Shown here: piece after piece, positions 38,374 to 46,915 of the stretch
Layout: every line of letters starts with the position of its first letter
Position numbering within the stretch: the first letter of the stretch is position 1
Origin: Cryobacterium algoricola
Lineage (GTDB): Bacteria > Actinomycetota > Actinomycetes > Actinomycetales > Microbacteriaceae
Assembly (NCBI RefSeq): GCF_004402485.1
Contig: NZ_SOFG01000024.1
Coordinates: 248,001-312,000 of the forward strand
Reading direction: 5' to 3'
Length of the DNA: 64,000 nucleotides
Notes under the pieces: model-generated
Database searches by the model: none
Seen by the model: the letters and a program-made list of their open reading frames with translations, nothing else
What the model was told of the DNA's origin: nothing
Program-made: the position numbers and the translations under genes

Positions 38374-39762
38374 ATGGGAAACGCGATCGATGGGCTCATC
38401 AGCGGTCTGGACACCACAACCCTGATCAATAATCTGATCAGCGTCGAGGCTCGTCCTCAGACGCTGCTCAAGGCATCCGTTGCCACCTCGCAAAAGTTCA
38501 TCACTGCGCTTCAGGGGCTCAACAACCAGGTCGCCGCCCTTGCGACCCTCGCGACCGCGGCTTCGAAGCCGGCGGCCACCGACCTCTATGCGGCGACCAG
38601 CAGTTCCACGAGCGTGACCACGGCGGTTTCGGCTGGGGCGGGTGCGGGCCAGATCGACGTCGTCGTCGGCGCCCTCGCCAAGACGCAGGTCGGCGTCTCC
38701 GCGCCCCTGACCATTTGGCCGGCCAGCCCCGCGGCACTCACCGTCGTCGTGAACGGCGTCAGCACCGAAATCACGCCCGCCTCCACGTCCCTTGACGATG
38801 TCGTCACTGCGGTCAATGCTGCCGGTGCCGGCGTCACCGCGACCAAGGTCGCGTCCGGCGTGGACGCGAGTGGGGCCGCACAGTACCGTCTCCAGTTCAC
38901 CGCCAGCGGCTCGGGACTGGCCGGCGCATTCTCGATCTACCAGGGCACCAAGGCAGAGGTCACGGCCAACACCGCGACGAACGTGCTCACCCAGACGGGC
39001 GCCGCCATCACTACTGAGGCCAAGGATGCGAGCATCACGCTCTGGGCCAACACCCCTGCCGAGCAGAAGATCACCTCCTCGACGAATACCTTCGCCGACT
39101 TGCTTCCGGGCGTCGCAGTCACTGTCTCGGCCGAGTCCACCACGCCCGTGACAATCAAGGTCACCCGCGACGATGCCGCGATCAGCTCGCTCGCCTCCGG
39201 GCTCGTGAACTCGCTCAACGGAATCTTTGCGCTCATCTCCACCCAGACCGTCGTCACCAACAGCACCAACGCCTCCGGTGCCGCAGTGATGTCGCCGGGT
39301 GTCTTCACCGGAGACAGCGGCGTTCGCGACGTGAGCCAGAAGCTGCTCAACGCGGCATCCGCCCCGATCAACGGGCACTCTCCGTCGGAGTACGGCATCA
39401 GCATCACCAAGACCGGCACGATGGAGTTCGACCCTGCGAAGTTCGCGACGGCCCTGGCCGCGGACCCGACGACGGTCAAGGCAGCCGTGCAGGAGATCGC
39501 CACCCGGGTGGCCGCCGCAGCCGTGGCCGTGTCGGACAAGTACACCGGCGCGCTGACAAATCAGATCACCGGGCAGCAGTCGTCGGTGAAGGACATGAGC
39601 GCCCGGATCAGCGCGTGGGACATCAGCCTCGCCACGCGACGCTCCACCCTACAGGCCACCTACACGGCGCTCGAGGTCTCCCTCGCCGCTCTCAAAGCGC
39701 AGTCGACCTGGCTCACCGCCCAGGTCGCTGCGATCCCGACCACTACTACGAGCGCTGGATGA
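38374..39762 (+). CDS. fliD: Flagellar filament cap protein FliD
   Basis: A 462-residue HAP2. IDGLISGLDTTTLINNLISVEARPQTLLKASVATSQKFITALQGLNNQVAAL is the FliD N-terminal domain, and the C-terminal part shows the FliD_C pattern (LASGLVNSLNGIFALIS ... GDSGVRDVSQKLLNA ... YGISITKTGTMEFDPAKF ... DKYTGALTNQITGQQ). It caps the growing filament and folds flagellin. AAGGAGGTGGAGGC immediately precedes ATG 38374, so it is well translated. fliS overlaps its stop. Confidence 0.94.
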   Translation: MGNAIDGLISGLDTTTLINNLISVEARPQTLLKASVATSQKFITALQGLNNQVAALATLATAASKPAATDLYAATSSSTSVTTAVSAGAGAGQIDVVVGALAKTQVGVSAPLTIWPASPAALTVVVNGVSTEITPASTSLDDVVTAVNAAGAGVTATKVASGVDASGAAQYRLQFTASGSGLAGAFSIYQGTKAEVTANTATNVLTQTGAAITTEAKDASITLWANTPAEQKITSSTNTFADLLPGVAVTVSAESTTPVTIKVTRDDAAISSLASGLVNSLNGIFALISTQTVVTNSTNASGAAVMSPGVFTGDSGVRDVSQKLLNAASAPINGHSPSEYGISITKTGTMEFDPAKFATALAADPTTVKAAVQEIATRVAAAAVAVSDKYTGALTNQITGQQSSVKDMSARISAWDISLATRRSTLQATYTALEVSLAALKAQSTWLTAQVAAIPTTTTSAG

Positions 39763-40208
39763 TGATGGCAATTATGAGCATGATGGGGAGCAACGCGCAG
39801 GCCCGCCGCGCGCAGTTCAACCGCGAATCGATCCTGTCCGCCACCCCGGCGCGGCTCCTGACGATGCTGTATGACAGGCTTCTCCTGGATCTCAACCGCG
39901 CGCAGGCGGCACAGCTGAACCAGGACTGGCAGGTTGCTTCGGAGAACCTTCTGCACGCTCAGGCGATCGTGTCCGAGCTGTCCACTTCCCTCAACGTAGA
40001 GGCCTGGGATGGCGCCGAAGGCCTGTTCGCGATCTACGTGTACGTGCAGAACGCGCTCATGAGCGCCAACGCGCACCGGGACGTTGCTCGCACGGTGGAG
40101 TGCATCGGCCTGTTGGAGCCGCTGCGTCAGACTTGGCACGAAGCCGCCGAGCAATTGCCCGCGCAGTCGATGGGTGCCCGAATCGGGGGGGAACTCGGCT
40201 ATGCCTAG
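39759..40208 (+). CDS. fliS: Flagellin export chaperone FliS
   Basis: A 149-residue helical protein with the FliS core: FNRESILSATPARLLTMLYDRLLLDLNRAQ, ASENLLHAQAIVSELSTSLNVE and GLFAIYVYVQNALMSANAHRD. It binds the flagellin C-terminus before export. Three overlapping ATG codons (39759, 39762, 39765) make the exact start uncertain; 39759 overlaps the fliD stop. Confidence 0.93.
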   Translation: MMMAIMSMMGSNAQARRAQFNRESILSATPARLLTMLYDRLLLDLNRAQAAQLNQDWQVASENLLHAQAIVSELSTSLNVEAWDGAEGLFAIYVYVQNALMSANAHRDVARTVECIGLLEPLRQTWHEAAEQLPAQSMGARIGGELGYA

Positions 40209-40527
40209 GCCGTCGGGATCGTATGAGGAATGGCTGCGGGTGCTCGACGAGCTCGAACGCAGCCTCGGCAGCGGCACGCGCAACGCGGTGCTCGCGATCG
40301 AAGGGGAGCGGTTCTCCACGGGCGTGCAGTGGCGCGCGCCCGAACACCTGGGTCAGCTTCCCGTGCAGCTCGAGGAGCGCGCCCGGCTGCTGATCGCGGG
40401 CCAGCTCGAGCTGATCCGCGAGATCGAGGATGCCCGGCGCTCCGCCGGAGCGCACCTCACTGCCGTGCGCACCATCCTCACCGCCCAGCGCGCCGACCGT
40501 TCCGTCTATATAGACGTCACCGGCTGA
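40201..40527 (+). CDS. fliT: FliT-like export chaperone
   Basis: A 108-residue, largely helical protein (YEEWLRVLDELERSLG ... LPVQLEERARLLIAGQLELIREIEDARR) directly after fliS, overlapping it by 8 bases. Position, size and helix content fit FliT, the FliD chaperone. Sequence conservation in this family is weak, so the name rests mainly on gene order. Confidence 0.65.
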   Translation: MPRPSGSYEEWLRVLDELERSLGSGTRNAVLAIEGERFSTGVQWRAPEHLGQLPVQLEERARLLIAGQLELIREIEDARRSAGAHLTAVRTILTAQRADRSVYIDVTG

Positions 40528-40624
40528 TCGGACTCGCTGAGGGTCGCTTCTCCTCAACAGGTGGCTGATCAAACGGGGTTTCCACAGACCTGAGCCATGC
40601 TCAAAGAGTGTCAGTGGTCCGTCG

Positions 40625-40630
40625 TAACTT
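40625..40630 (+). promoter_or_regulatory. -10 box TAACTT for the DUF222/HNH gene (leaderless)
   Basis: TAACTT is followed by 6 bases and ATG 40637, with no useful ribosome site. The gene therefore has its own housekeeping-type promoter, separate from the flagellar ones. Confidence 0.42.
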
Positions 40631-40636
40631 TGAGGC

Positions 40637-42262
40637 ATGACCAACTTCCCGGAGTCGCCCGCTTCACCCGATCAGCCGCAGGGCGACCGAGTGTTGCGCG
40701 GGTCAGTGCATGGCGGTGTGCTCGGTGGGTTGCGGTCGATGGCGGATATCGTCACCGGGCTGGGCGGTTCGTCCGCCGCTGTCGACACGCTCAGTGATGA
40801 GGCGGTGCTCGAAGGTCACTCGTTGATCGCGGGGGCCCGGCGGGCGTTGGATACCCAGGCGGCGTGGTTCGCCGCAACCCTGGCCCGCCGGTCTCGTCCC
40901 GAACTCGGCGGGAAAGGCCTCGCGGCCCGGAAGGGGTTCCGCAGCCCGGAGGACCTGCTGCAGAGCATCTCCGGGTCGAGCAAGGGCGACGCAGTCAAGC
41001 TCCTCGGAGTGGGCCGGCTGGTGGCCGAGACCGACGACGCCGAGAAGGCCGCCCGGGAAGCCGCGGAAGCGCAGAAGCTCCTCGACGACACTCCGCCCCT
41101 CGACGGGGCTGCTCCAGACCTGCCGCCGGTGCAACCGCCGATTCCTTCGGCCGCGGTGCCGCCGTGGCACGCCCCGATCGGCCGGGCCCTCGGGGACGGC
41201 TGGCTCAGCGTGGAGAAGGCCGATGCGCTCCGCAAGGGCCTGGGCGACCTGGACCGGGCGATCACCCCGGAGAAACTCGCCTCCGCCCTCGCCAGGCTCC
41301 TCACCGAAGCACGAACCCTGAACGCGGACCAGCTGTTCAAACGGGCCCGCCGGATGCGGGACGTGCTCGACGAGGCCGGCATCGCCGCCCGGGAGAAGGC
41401 CGCCTACGACGACCGGTCCTTGCGGTTCTACCGGCTCTCCACCGGCCAGGTACGCCTGATCGGCTTGTTCGCTCCGGAAGATGGCGAATACCTGATGCAG
41501 ACCTACGACGCCATCACCAGCCCCCGCCGCGGCGGGGTCAGGTTCGTCGACAAAGAGCAGGCCGCCTGGGCCAAGCGGGTGCAGGATGACCCGCGCACCA
41601 CGGAGCAGCTCACCGCGGACGCCTTCCTCGCCCTGACCAAACTCGGCGTCAAAGCCGACCCGAACCGCATCGCGGGCGGCCGCAGCCCCGCCGTGCGCAT
41701 GGTCACCATCCGCCCCAGGGGCACAACACCCGCCGGTACGGCGCCCACCGGCACCGTTACGGCCGAGGCCTCAACCGATGCCGAAGCGGAACCCAAGACC
41801 GACGGCGCCGCACTCCAGCCCGGTGTGATCGAGGGGACCGCGGTCACGGTCTCGTCCGAGACCTTAGAGCGAAACCGGTGCGACAGCGGTCTCCTCGATG
41901 TCACGTTTGATGACCACGGCAGCGGCGTCGACCTCGGCCGGGAGCAGCGCACGTTCAGCCCGGCCCAGCGGGCGGTCCTCGCCCTTCGGGACGGCGGCTG
42001 CATGTGGCCCGGCTGCGACCGCCCACCCTCCTGGACCGAAACCCACCACATCCAGCATTGGAAAGACGACCACGGCGAGACCAACCTCGACGGCGGGATC
42101 CTGCTCTGTCGGTCCGATCATCTGCGGCTCCACAACGAACACTGGCGCATCTCCCGAGACGACACCGGCCGGTACTGGCTCACCCCACCACCCGGACTCG
42201 ACCCCGAACAGAGGCCCATTCTCCTCAGGAGCAAGAGCGAGATCCTCCGCGATGACGACTGA
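40637..42262 (+). CDS. DUF222/13E12-type protein with C-terminal HNH nuclease domain
   Basis: A 541-residue protein of a family abundant and repeated in actinobacterial genomes. The long helical N-terminal DUF222 region ends before an Ala/Thr/Pro-rich linker (~355-410). The HNH domain near the C-terminus shows GGCMWPGCDRPPSWTETHHIQHWKDD then NLDGGILLCRSDHLRLHNEHW, with the zinc cysteines and the catalytic HH intact. The natural role of these proteins is not established; they behave like mobile or frequently duplicated genes. It interrupts an otherwise continuous flagellar locus between fliT and the flgB promoter without breaking either neighbour. Confidence 0.85.
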   Translation: MTNFPESPASPDQPQGDRVLRGSVHGGVLGGLRSMADIVTGLGGSSAAVDTLSDEAVLEGHSLIAGARRALDTQAAWFAATLARRSRPELGGKGLAARKGFRSPEDLLQSISGSSKGDAVKLLGVGRLVAETDDAEKAAREAAEAQKLLDDTPPLDGAAPDLPPVQPPIPSAAVPPWHAPIGRALGDGWLSVEKADALRKGLGDLDRAITPEKLASALARLLTEARTLNADQLFKRARRMRDVLDEAGIAAREKAAYDDRSLRFYRLSTGQVRLIGLFAPEDGEYLMQTYDAITSPRRGGVRFVDKEQAAWAKRVQDDPRTTEQLTADAFLALTKLGVKADPNRIAGGRSPAVRMVTIRPRGTTPAGTAPTGTVTAEASTDAEAEPKTDGAALQPGVIEGTAVTVSSETLERNRCDSGLLDVTFDDHGSGVDLGREQRTFSPAQRAVLALRDGGCMWPGCDRPPSWTETHHIQHWKDDHGETNLDGGILLCRSDHLRLHNEHWRISRDDTGRYWLTPPPGLDPEQRPILLRSKSEILRDDD

Positions 42263-42402
42263 CTCGATTGACCGACGGACAGACTGAGTAAGTGGGCGGA
42301 CAGGCGGGCTGACATGCGGGTGGAGTGGCGGGCGGTCGGCGGGTCGAAACGGCCGCCGCACCCCCCTTTCGAGCCAAGGGCGGGAATCGGCAGAGAAAGT
42401 CC
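42263..42402. other. Non-coding tail between the HNH gene and the flgB promoter
   Basis: About 140 GC-rich bases with short GGCGG-type repetition and no gene. The sequence changes abruptly to the sigma-28 promoter region at 42403. I see no clear inverted repeat or target-site duplication marking the insertion edge. Confidence 0.4.
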
Positions 42403-42429
42403 TTACGCGGGCCGGAACCGGGCCGATAG
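42403..42429 (+). promoter_or_regulatory. Sigma-28 promoter of the flgB operon
   Basis: TTAC (42403-42406), 15 bases, GCCGATAG (42422-42429). Predicted start near 42436, leader ~70 bases to GTG 42506. It should drive the long run of overlapping genes from flgB at least to fliK. Confidence 0.88.
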
Positions 42430-42505
42430 CTAGAGACGAGCACGGATTGCTCGCACCAGGCCACGGACCGGCCGTCCAGTACATCTGACGACGAATCGGG
42501 TAACC

Positions 42506-42847
42506 GTGCTTGAATCCGTGACCTCCACCGCTCTCACGAGCGCACTGGCTGCACTCTCTCTGCGACAGAGCACTATCGCGAGCAATATCGCCAACGTCAA
42601 CACCCCCAACTACCACGCCAAGCAGGTCGCGTTCGAGTCCGCCCTCGCCAAGTCGGTCGCCGATGGCAACGGCAGCACGGCCGCAACGACCACCGAGTCG
42701 CTCGAACCCACCAACGTCAACGGCAACAACGTCAACCTCGACACCGAGACGCTCGCGAACACCTCGACCGTGCTCCGGTACCAGTTCGCCGCGCAAGAGA
42801 TGAACATGCCGTTCAGCGCCGTGCGCGCCGCGATGAAGACCGCCTGA
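42506..42847 (+). CDS. flgB: Flagellar proximal rod protein FlgB
   Basis: A 113-residue rod protein. LSLRQSTIASNIANVNTPNYHAKQVAFESAL is the shared rod/hook N-terminal motif, and the C-terminal helix (LRYQFAAQEMNMPFSAVRAAMKT) ends as in other FlgB proteins. It builds the proximal rod with FlgC. Start GTG 42506; the next gene overlaps the stop as TGATG. Confidence 0.92.
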   Translation: MLESVTSTALTSALAALSLRQSTIASNIANVNTPNYHAKQVAFESALAKSVADGNGSTAATTTESLEPTNVNGNNVNLDTETLANTSTVLRYQFAAQEMNMPFSAVRAAMKTA

Positions 42848-43239
42848 TGAGCCTCGACGCGATCGGAATCGCCGGCTCCGGCCTCACCCTGCACCGCAAG
42901 TGGCTCGATGCGATCGCTGACAACATCGCCAACGTCAACACCGTCACGCCGACGAGCGGCAATGCCTTCCAGGCCCGCTACATCGTGGCGCAGGCCGGCG
43001 CCGGAGTGAACGGCGTCGAGGTCGCGGGCACCGCGCAGGGCTCGGCCGCCGGCATCCTCGTCTCAGACCCGACCAACCCGCTCGCCGACGCGGCCGGCTA
43101 CGTCCGTCACCCGGACATCGACCTCGGCGAGCAGATGGGTGACCTGATCATGGCCCAGCGCGGCTACCAGGCAAATGCGGCCGTCGTCGACCGCGCCAAG
43201 ACAACCTACGAAGCAGCACTTCAGATCGGCCGTGCCTGA
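42847..43239 (+). CDS. flgC: Flagellar rod protein FlgC
   Basis: A 130-residue rod protein with GSGLTLHRKWLDAIADNIANVNTV at the N-terminus and VSDPTNPLADAAGYVRHPDIDLGEQMGDLIMAQRGYQANAAVVDRAK at the C-terminus, the FlgC pattern. Coupled to flgB and fliE by 1-base stop/start overlaps. Confidence 0.94.
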   Translation: MSLDAIGIAGSGLTLHRKWLDAIADNIANVNTVTPTSGNAFQARYIVAQAGAGVNGVEVAGTAQGSAAGILVSDPTNPLADAAGYVRHPDIDLGEQMGDLIMAQRGYQANAAVVDRAKTTYEAALQIGRA

Positions 43240-43559
43240 TGACCATCGCATCCATCGGGGCGCTCGCGCTCCAGGCCAGCCAGGCCACCCAGAGCGTGCA
43301 GGCGACGCAATCCAGCCAGGCCACCACGGCCACCGACGGCTCGGGCTTCGGAACTGCCATGGCCGGCGCCGTCGACAACCTCCAGCAGCTGCAGTCGACC
43401 GCCAACACCCAGGCCGTCGCCGCCGTCACCGGCAACCTCAATGACATCGCGAGCGCCACCATCGCAGCCACCCGCGCACAGGTGAGCCTCGAACTCGTCG
43501 CCGCCGTGCGTAATAAGGGCGTCGACGCCTTCAACGAGATCATGAGGATGCAGGCCTGA
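43239..43559 (+). CDS. fliE: MS ring-rod junction protein FliE
   Basis: A 106-residue protein whose second half (SATIAATRAQVSLELVAAVRNKGVDAFNEIMRMQ) is a typical FliE C-terminus; the first half is Gln/Ala/Thr-rich. It links the FliF ring to the rod. It lies between flgC and fliF, the usual order. Confidence 0.92.
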   Translation: MTIASIGALALQASQATQSVQATQSSQATTATDGSGFGTAMAGAVDNLQQLQSTANTQAVAAVTGNLNDIASATIAATRAQVSLELVAAVRNKGVDAFNEIMRMQA

Positions 43560-45178
43560 TGCCCCGCCAGATCAGTTCCTTCTTCCAGCGCCTCGGACAG
43601 AACATCCGGGAATTCACCGTCGCGCAGCGCACGGTCGCCATCATCGGCGTCGCGGTGCTCGCACTCGGCATCGCCGCGCTCACGATGTGGGCCACGAAGC
43701 CCGCGTACACGCCGCTGTTCTCCGGGCTCGCCGGCGCCGACGCGAGCGCCATCGTCGACCAGCTCGCGACCGACAAGGTCGACTACCAGCTCAGCGACGG
43801 CGGCGCGACGATCCTCGTTCCCCAGGCGGATGTCTACGCCGAGCGGCTCAAGGCCGCCGCGGCCGGGCTGCCGACTTCGGACACCGGGGGATACTCGCTC
43901 CTCGACAAAATGGGCGTGACCGCGAGCGAATTCCAGCAGTCGGTGACCTACAAGCGGGCCCTCGAGGGTGAGCTCGCCAACACGATCCAGGCCATGCAGG
44001 GCGTCAAGACCGCCTCGGTGCGCCTGGCCATCCCCAAGGACACCGTGTTCGTGTCCGAAAAGCAGGACCCGACGGCATCCGTCTTCGTCGCCACCCAGAC
44101 CGGCGTGACACTCTCGAGCGACCAGGTCCAGGCCATCGTGCACCTGACGAGCGCGTCGATCGACGGCATGAAGCCCACCGACGTCGCCGTGATCGACTCC
44201 AAGGGCATCGTGCTCTCGGCCGTCGGCACCGGTGTCACCGGAACCGGCGCCGAACAGTCCACCGACTATGAGCAGCGCGTGCGCGGTTCCGTCCAGGCCA
44301 TGCTCGACAAGGTGCTCGGCGCCGGCAACGCGACCGTCGTCGTCGCCGCGGACATGAGCGCACAGTCCGCCTCCCGCGTCGAGGAATCGTTCACCTCGCC
44401 GACGAACGCTCCCGCCCTCAACGAGGCCGTCAAGACCGAGACGTACACCGGCTCCGGCGCTGCCGGTGCGGCCGGCGTGCTCGGCACCACAACCACCACG
44501 ACGACCCCCACGGGGACAAGCACCGACGGTTCCTTCACCTCGGCGGACACGACGAAGAACAACGCCGTCAACAAGGTCACCGAGACCCGCACGATCCCGG
44601 CCGGCGCCGTCAACCGCCAGACGGTCTCCGTCGCCGTGAACAAGGACACGATCGGCAGCCTCAACGTCGCCGACGTGACCAGCCTCGTCTCCTCGGCCGC
44701 CGGCATCGACTCGACTCGCGGCGACGCCGTCACGGTCGAGGTCGTCAGCTTCAACGGCCAGGCCGCCACGGACGCGGCTGCGGCCCTCGCCCAGCAGGAT
44801 GCCCAGACCTCGGCGGACCGGATGGGCGAGATCGTGCGCATCGGCATCATCACTGCCGGAATCCTGATCACCCTGATCCTCGGCATGTTGCTCTACGCCC
44901 GCCGGTCACGGCGCCAGAGCCGCGAATCGATCGAGGTCGACGACATGCTCCAGGTGCGTCAGGCCCTCGCTCCCGCCGCGGTCCCGTTCGGACTGACCGC
45001 CCCGATCGCGCCGATCATGATCGACCCGAGCCCGACCGTCGCCTTCGGCGTCCCGGCCTTCACTCCTCCGGTCGCTTCCGAGCGGATGCGCGTCGAGATC
45101 GACGCCCTCGCCCAGCGCGATCCGAAGAAGACGGCAGAGTACCTCCGCGGCCTCATGGATGACCGGCAGCCCGCATGA
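43559..45178 (+). CDS. fliF: Flagellar MS-ring protein FliF
   Basis: A 539-residue protein with an N-terminal membrane span (about 22-42, TVAIIGVAVLALGIAALTMWA) and a second near the C-terminus (about 425-445, IGIITAGILITLILGMLLY) followed by a cytoplasmic FliG-binding tail (EYLRGLMDD). The periplasmic ring-building motifs include ADVYAERLKAAAAGLPTSDTGGYSLLDK and ESFTSP. It forms the MS ring, the base of the flagellum. Confidence 0.95.
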   Translation: MPRQISSFFQRLGQNIREFTVAQRTVAIIGVAVLALGIAALTMWATKPAYTPLFSGLAGADASAIVDQLATDKVDYQLSDGGATILVPQADVYAERLKAAAAGLPTSDTGGYSLLDKMGVTASEFQQSVTYKRALEGELANTIQAMQGVKTASVRLAIPKDTVFVSEKQDPTASVFVATQTGVTLSSDQVQAIVHLTSASIDGMKPTDVAVIDSKGIVLSAVGTGVTGTGAEQSTDYEQRVRGSVQAMLDKVLGAGNATVVVAADMSAQSASRVEESFTSPTNAPALNEAVKTETYTGSGAAGAAGVLGTTTTTTTPTGTSTDGSFTSADTTKNNAVNKVTETRTIPAGAVNRQTVSVAVNKDTIGSLNVADVTSLVSSAAGIDSTRGDAVTVEVVSFNGQAATDAAAALAQQDAQTSADRMGEIVRIGIITAGILITLILGMLLYARRSRRQSRESIEVDDMLQVRQALAPAAVPFGLTAPIAPIMIDPSPTVAFGVPAFTPPVASERMRVEIDALAQRDPKKTAEYLRGLMDDRQPA

Positions 45179-46194
45179 TCGACGCACAGGTCCCTCTGAC
45201 CGGAACCCAGAAGGTCGCCATCGTTCTGATGAACATGGACCACGACCGCGCGACCGAAGTGATGAAGCAGTTCAGCGAGGCCGAGGCCGCCGACATCGCC
45301 GCCGAGATCGTGCAACTGCGCCGGGTCGACGCCGACGTCGCCGAGACGACCGTTCTCGAATTCCACGACCTCACCATGCGCGGCGGACGCGCCCCCCGCG
45401 GCGGCCACGCCTATGCGGTCGGCCTGCTGGAGGCATCCTTCGGCGCGGAGCGCGCCGCCGGGGTCATGAGCAAGGTCGCCTCCTCGATGGCCGGCAAGGC
45501 CTTCGAATTCCTCGACACCGCGGAACCGCTCCAGATCCTCACCCTCCTCGACGGCGAACTGCCGCAGACCATCGCCCTGGTCCTCGCCCACCTCCGGCCC
45601 GAACACGCCTCCGCCGTGATCGCCGGCCTCGAGGGCACCCTGCCCGCCGAGGTCGCCCAGTGCATCGCCGGTATGGGAACGGCGACGCCCGAAGCCATCC
45701 GCGTCGTCACCGACTCGCTCAAGGCCCGCGTCGGTGCCGTCACCGCCACCAGAGACTCGGTCGAGGTCGTCGGCGGCATCCAGCCGCTCGTCGAGATCAT
45801 CAACCGGGCGGATGTCGCCACCGAGCGCTCCCTCCTCGAAGCGCTCGACGCCCGGGACCCGGTCCTCGCCGAACAGGTGCGCGCCCGGATGCTGACCTTC
45901 GCCGACATCGTCCGCCTCGAGGACCGCGACGTGCAGCAGGTCCTCCGCGGCATCGACGCCGGCATCCTCGCGATCGCGATGAAGGGCTCCACCGAGGGCG
46001 TCATCGAGATCATCCGCAAGAACCTCTCCGAACGCAACCGGGAGATCCTCGACGACGAGATCCGCGCGCTCGGGCCCGTTCGCGTCTCCCAGGTCGAGGA
46101 GGGCCGCGCGACGATCGTGCGGGCCATCCGCGACCTCGAGGCCCAGGGCAGCATCACCGTGACCCGCGCGGACGAGGACGCTTATGTTGTCTAG
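45175..46194 (+). CDS. fliG: Flagellar motor switch protein FliG
   Basis: A 339-residue protein with the FliG N (TGTQKVAIVLMNMDHDRATEVMKQF), middle (LQILTLLDGELPQTIALVLAHLRPEHAS, with the EHPQ-type site reading PEHAS) and C-terminal (VRLEDRDVQQVLRGIDAGILAIAMKG ... RKNLSERNREILDDEI) domains. It couples the rotor to the stator ions. The start overlaps the fliF stop by 4 bases. Confidence 0.95.
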   Translation: MIDAQVPLTGTQKVAIVLMNMDHDRATEVMKQFSEAEAADIAAEIVQLRRVDADVAETTVLEFHDLTMRGGRAPRGGHAYAVGLLEASFGAERAAGVMSKVASSMAGKAFEFLDTAEPLQILTLLDGELPQTIALVLAHLRPEHASAVIAGLEGTLPAEVAQCIAGMGTATPEAIRVVTDSLKARVGAVTATRDSVEVVGGIQPLVEIINRADVATERSLLEALDARDPVLAEQVRARMLTFADIVRLEDRDVQQVLRGIDAGILAIAMKGSTEGVIEIIRKNLSERNREILDDEIRALGPVRVSQVEEGRATIVRAIRDLEAQGSITVTRADEDAYVV

Positions 46195-46915
46195 CCCCGC
46201 GATCCCGTTCCGTCACGCCGAGCCCGTGCTCGTGGACGCCGCTGCCGAAGGAGTCCCGGCCGCGGCCGGACCGGCGACCAGCCCGGCGTCCCTGAGGTCG
46301 TCCGATACGGCAGGCGACCCGCCGTTCTCCGCGATCTCCTTCCCGACCCTGCGCGCCGTGACCGGCGATGACACCATCGAGGCCGCGAGGGTCCAGGGAC
46401 ATGCGGCCGGATACACGGCGGGCATACGGGCGGCAGCGAGCGATATCGCGGCCCAGGTCGCGCGCCTCGAAGCGGATCACGCCGCCCGGGTCTGGCAGAT
46501 CCAGGCGCAGCTCGACCGCACCGTCCGGCTCCTGACCGCGGCGAGCACCGCGCTGGACGCGCGGACCCTGCCCGTGCTGCACGACGCCGAAGATACCCTG
46601 ATCGCCACGGCCCTCGACCTCGCGGAGGCCGTGATCGGATACGAACTCCGTGACGGACCGGCCGCCGCACGGCTGGCCATGCGCCGCGCGCTCGACCCCG
46701 CATCGGCGACGCGTCCGAACGCGGTGCGCATGCACCCCGCCGACCTCGCCGTGATCGACCCGGCCGTCATCGCCGCCACCGGCGTGCAGTTCCAGGCCGA
46801 TCCGTCGCTCGCCCGCGGCGACGCTGTTTCCGAGTTCGCGGACGGTTTCCTCGACGCCCGGATCGGCACCGCGTTCGAGCGGGCCCGCGCCGCGCTCCTC
46901 GGGGGAACCCGATGA
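46184..46915 (+). CDS. fliH: Flagellar export ATPase regulator FliH
   Basis: A 243-residue protein overlapping fliG by 11 bases. The N-terminal ~60 residues are Ala/Pro-rich; a central coiled-coil-like stretch (ARVQGHAAGYTAGIRAAASDIAAQVARLEADHA, with small-residue spacing) is followed by the FliH/YscL C-terminal domain (LDLAEAVIGYEL ... MHPADLAVID). It holds FliI at the export gate. Confidence 0.85.
   Translation: MLSSPAIPFRHAEPVLVDAAAEGVPAAAGPATSPASLRSSDTAGDPPFSAISFPTLRAVTGDDTIEAARVQGHAAGYTAGIRAAASDIAAQVARLEADHAARVWQIQAQLDRTVRLLTAASTALDARTLPVLHDAEDTLIATALDLAEAVIGYELRDGPAAARLAMRRALDPASATRPNAVRMHPADLAVIDPAVIAATGVQFQADPSLARGDAVSEFADGFLDARIGTAFERARAALLGGTR

Noticed and set aside
40637..42262. 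HNH gene considered as an intein or group I/II intron ORF
   Set aside because: It is a free-standing gene between complete genes, with DUF222 rather than intein splicing motifs, and no interrupted flanking exon.
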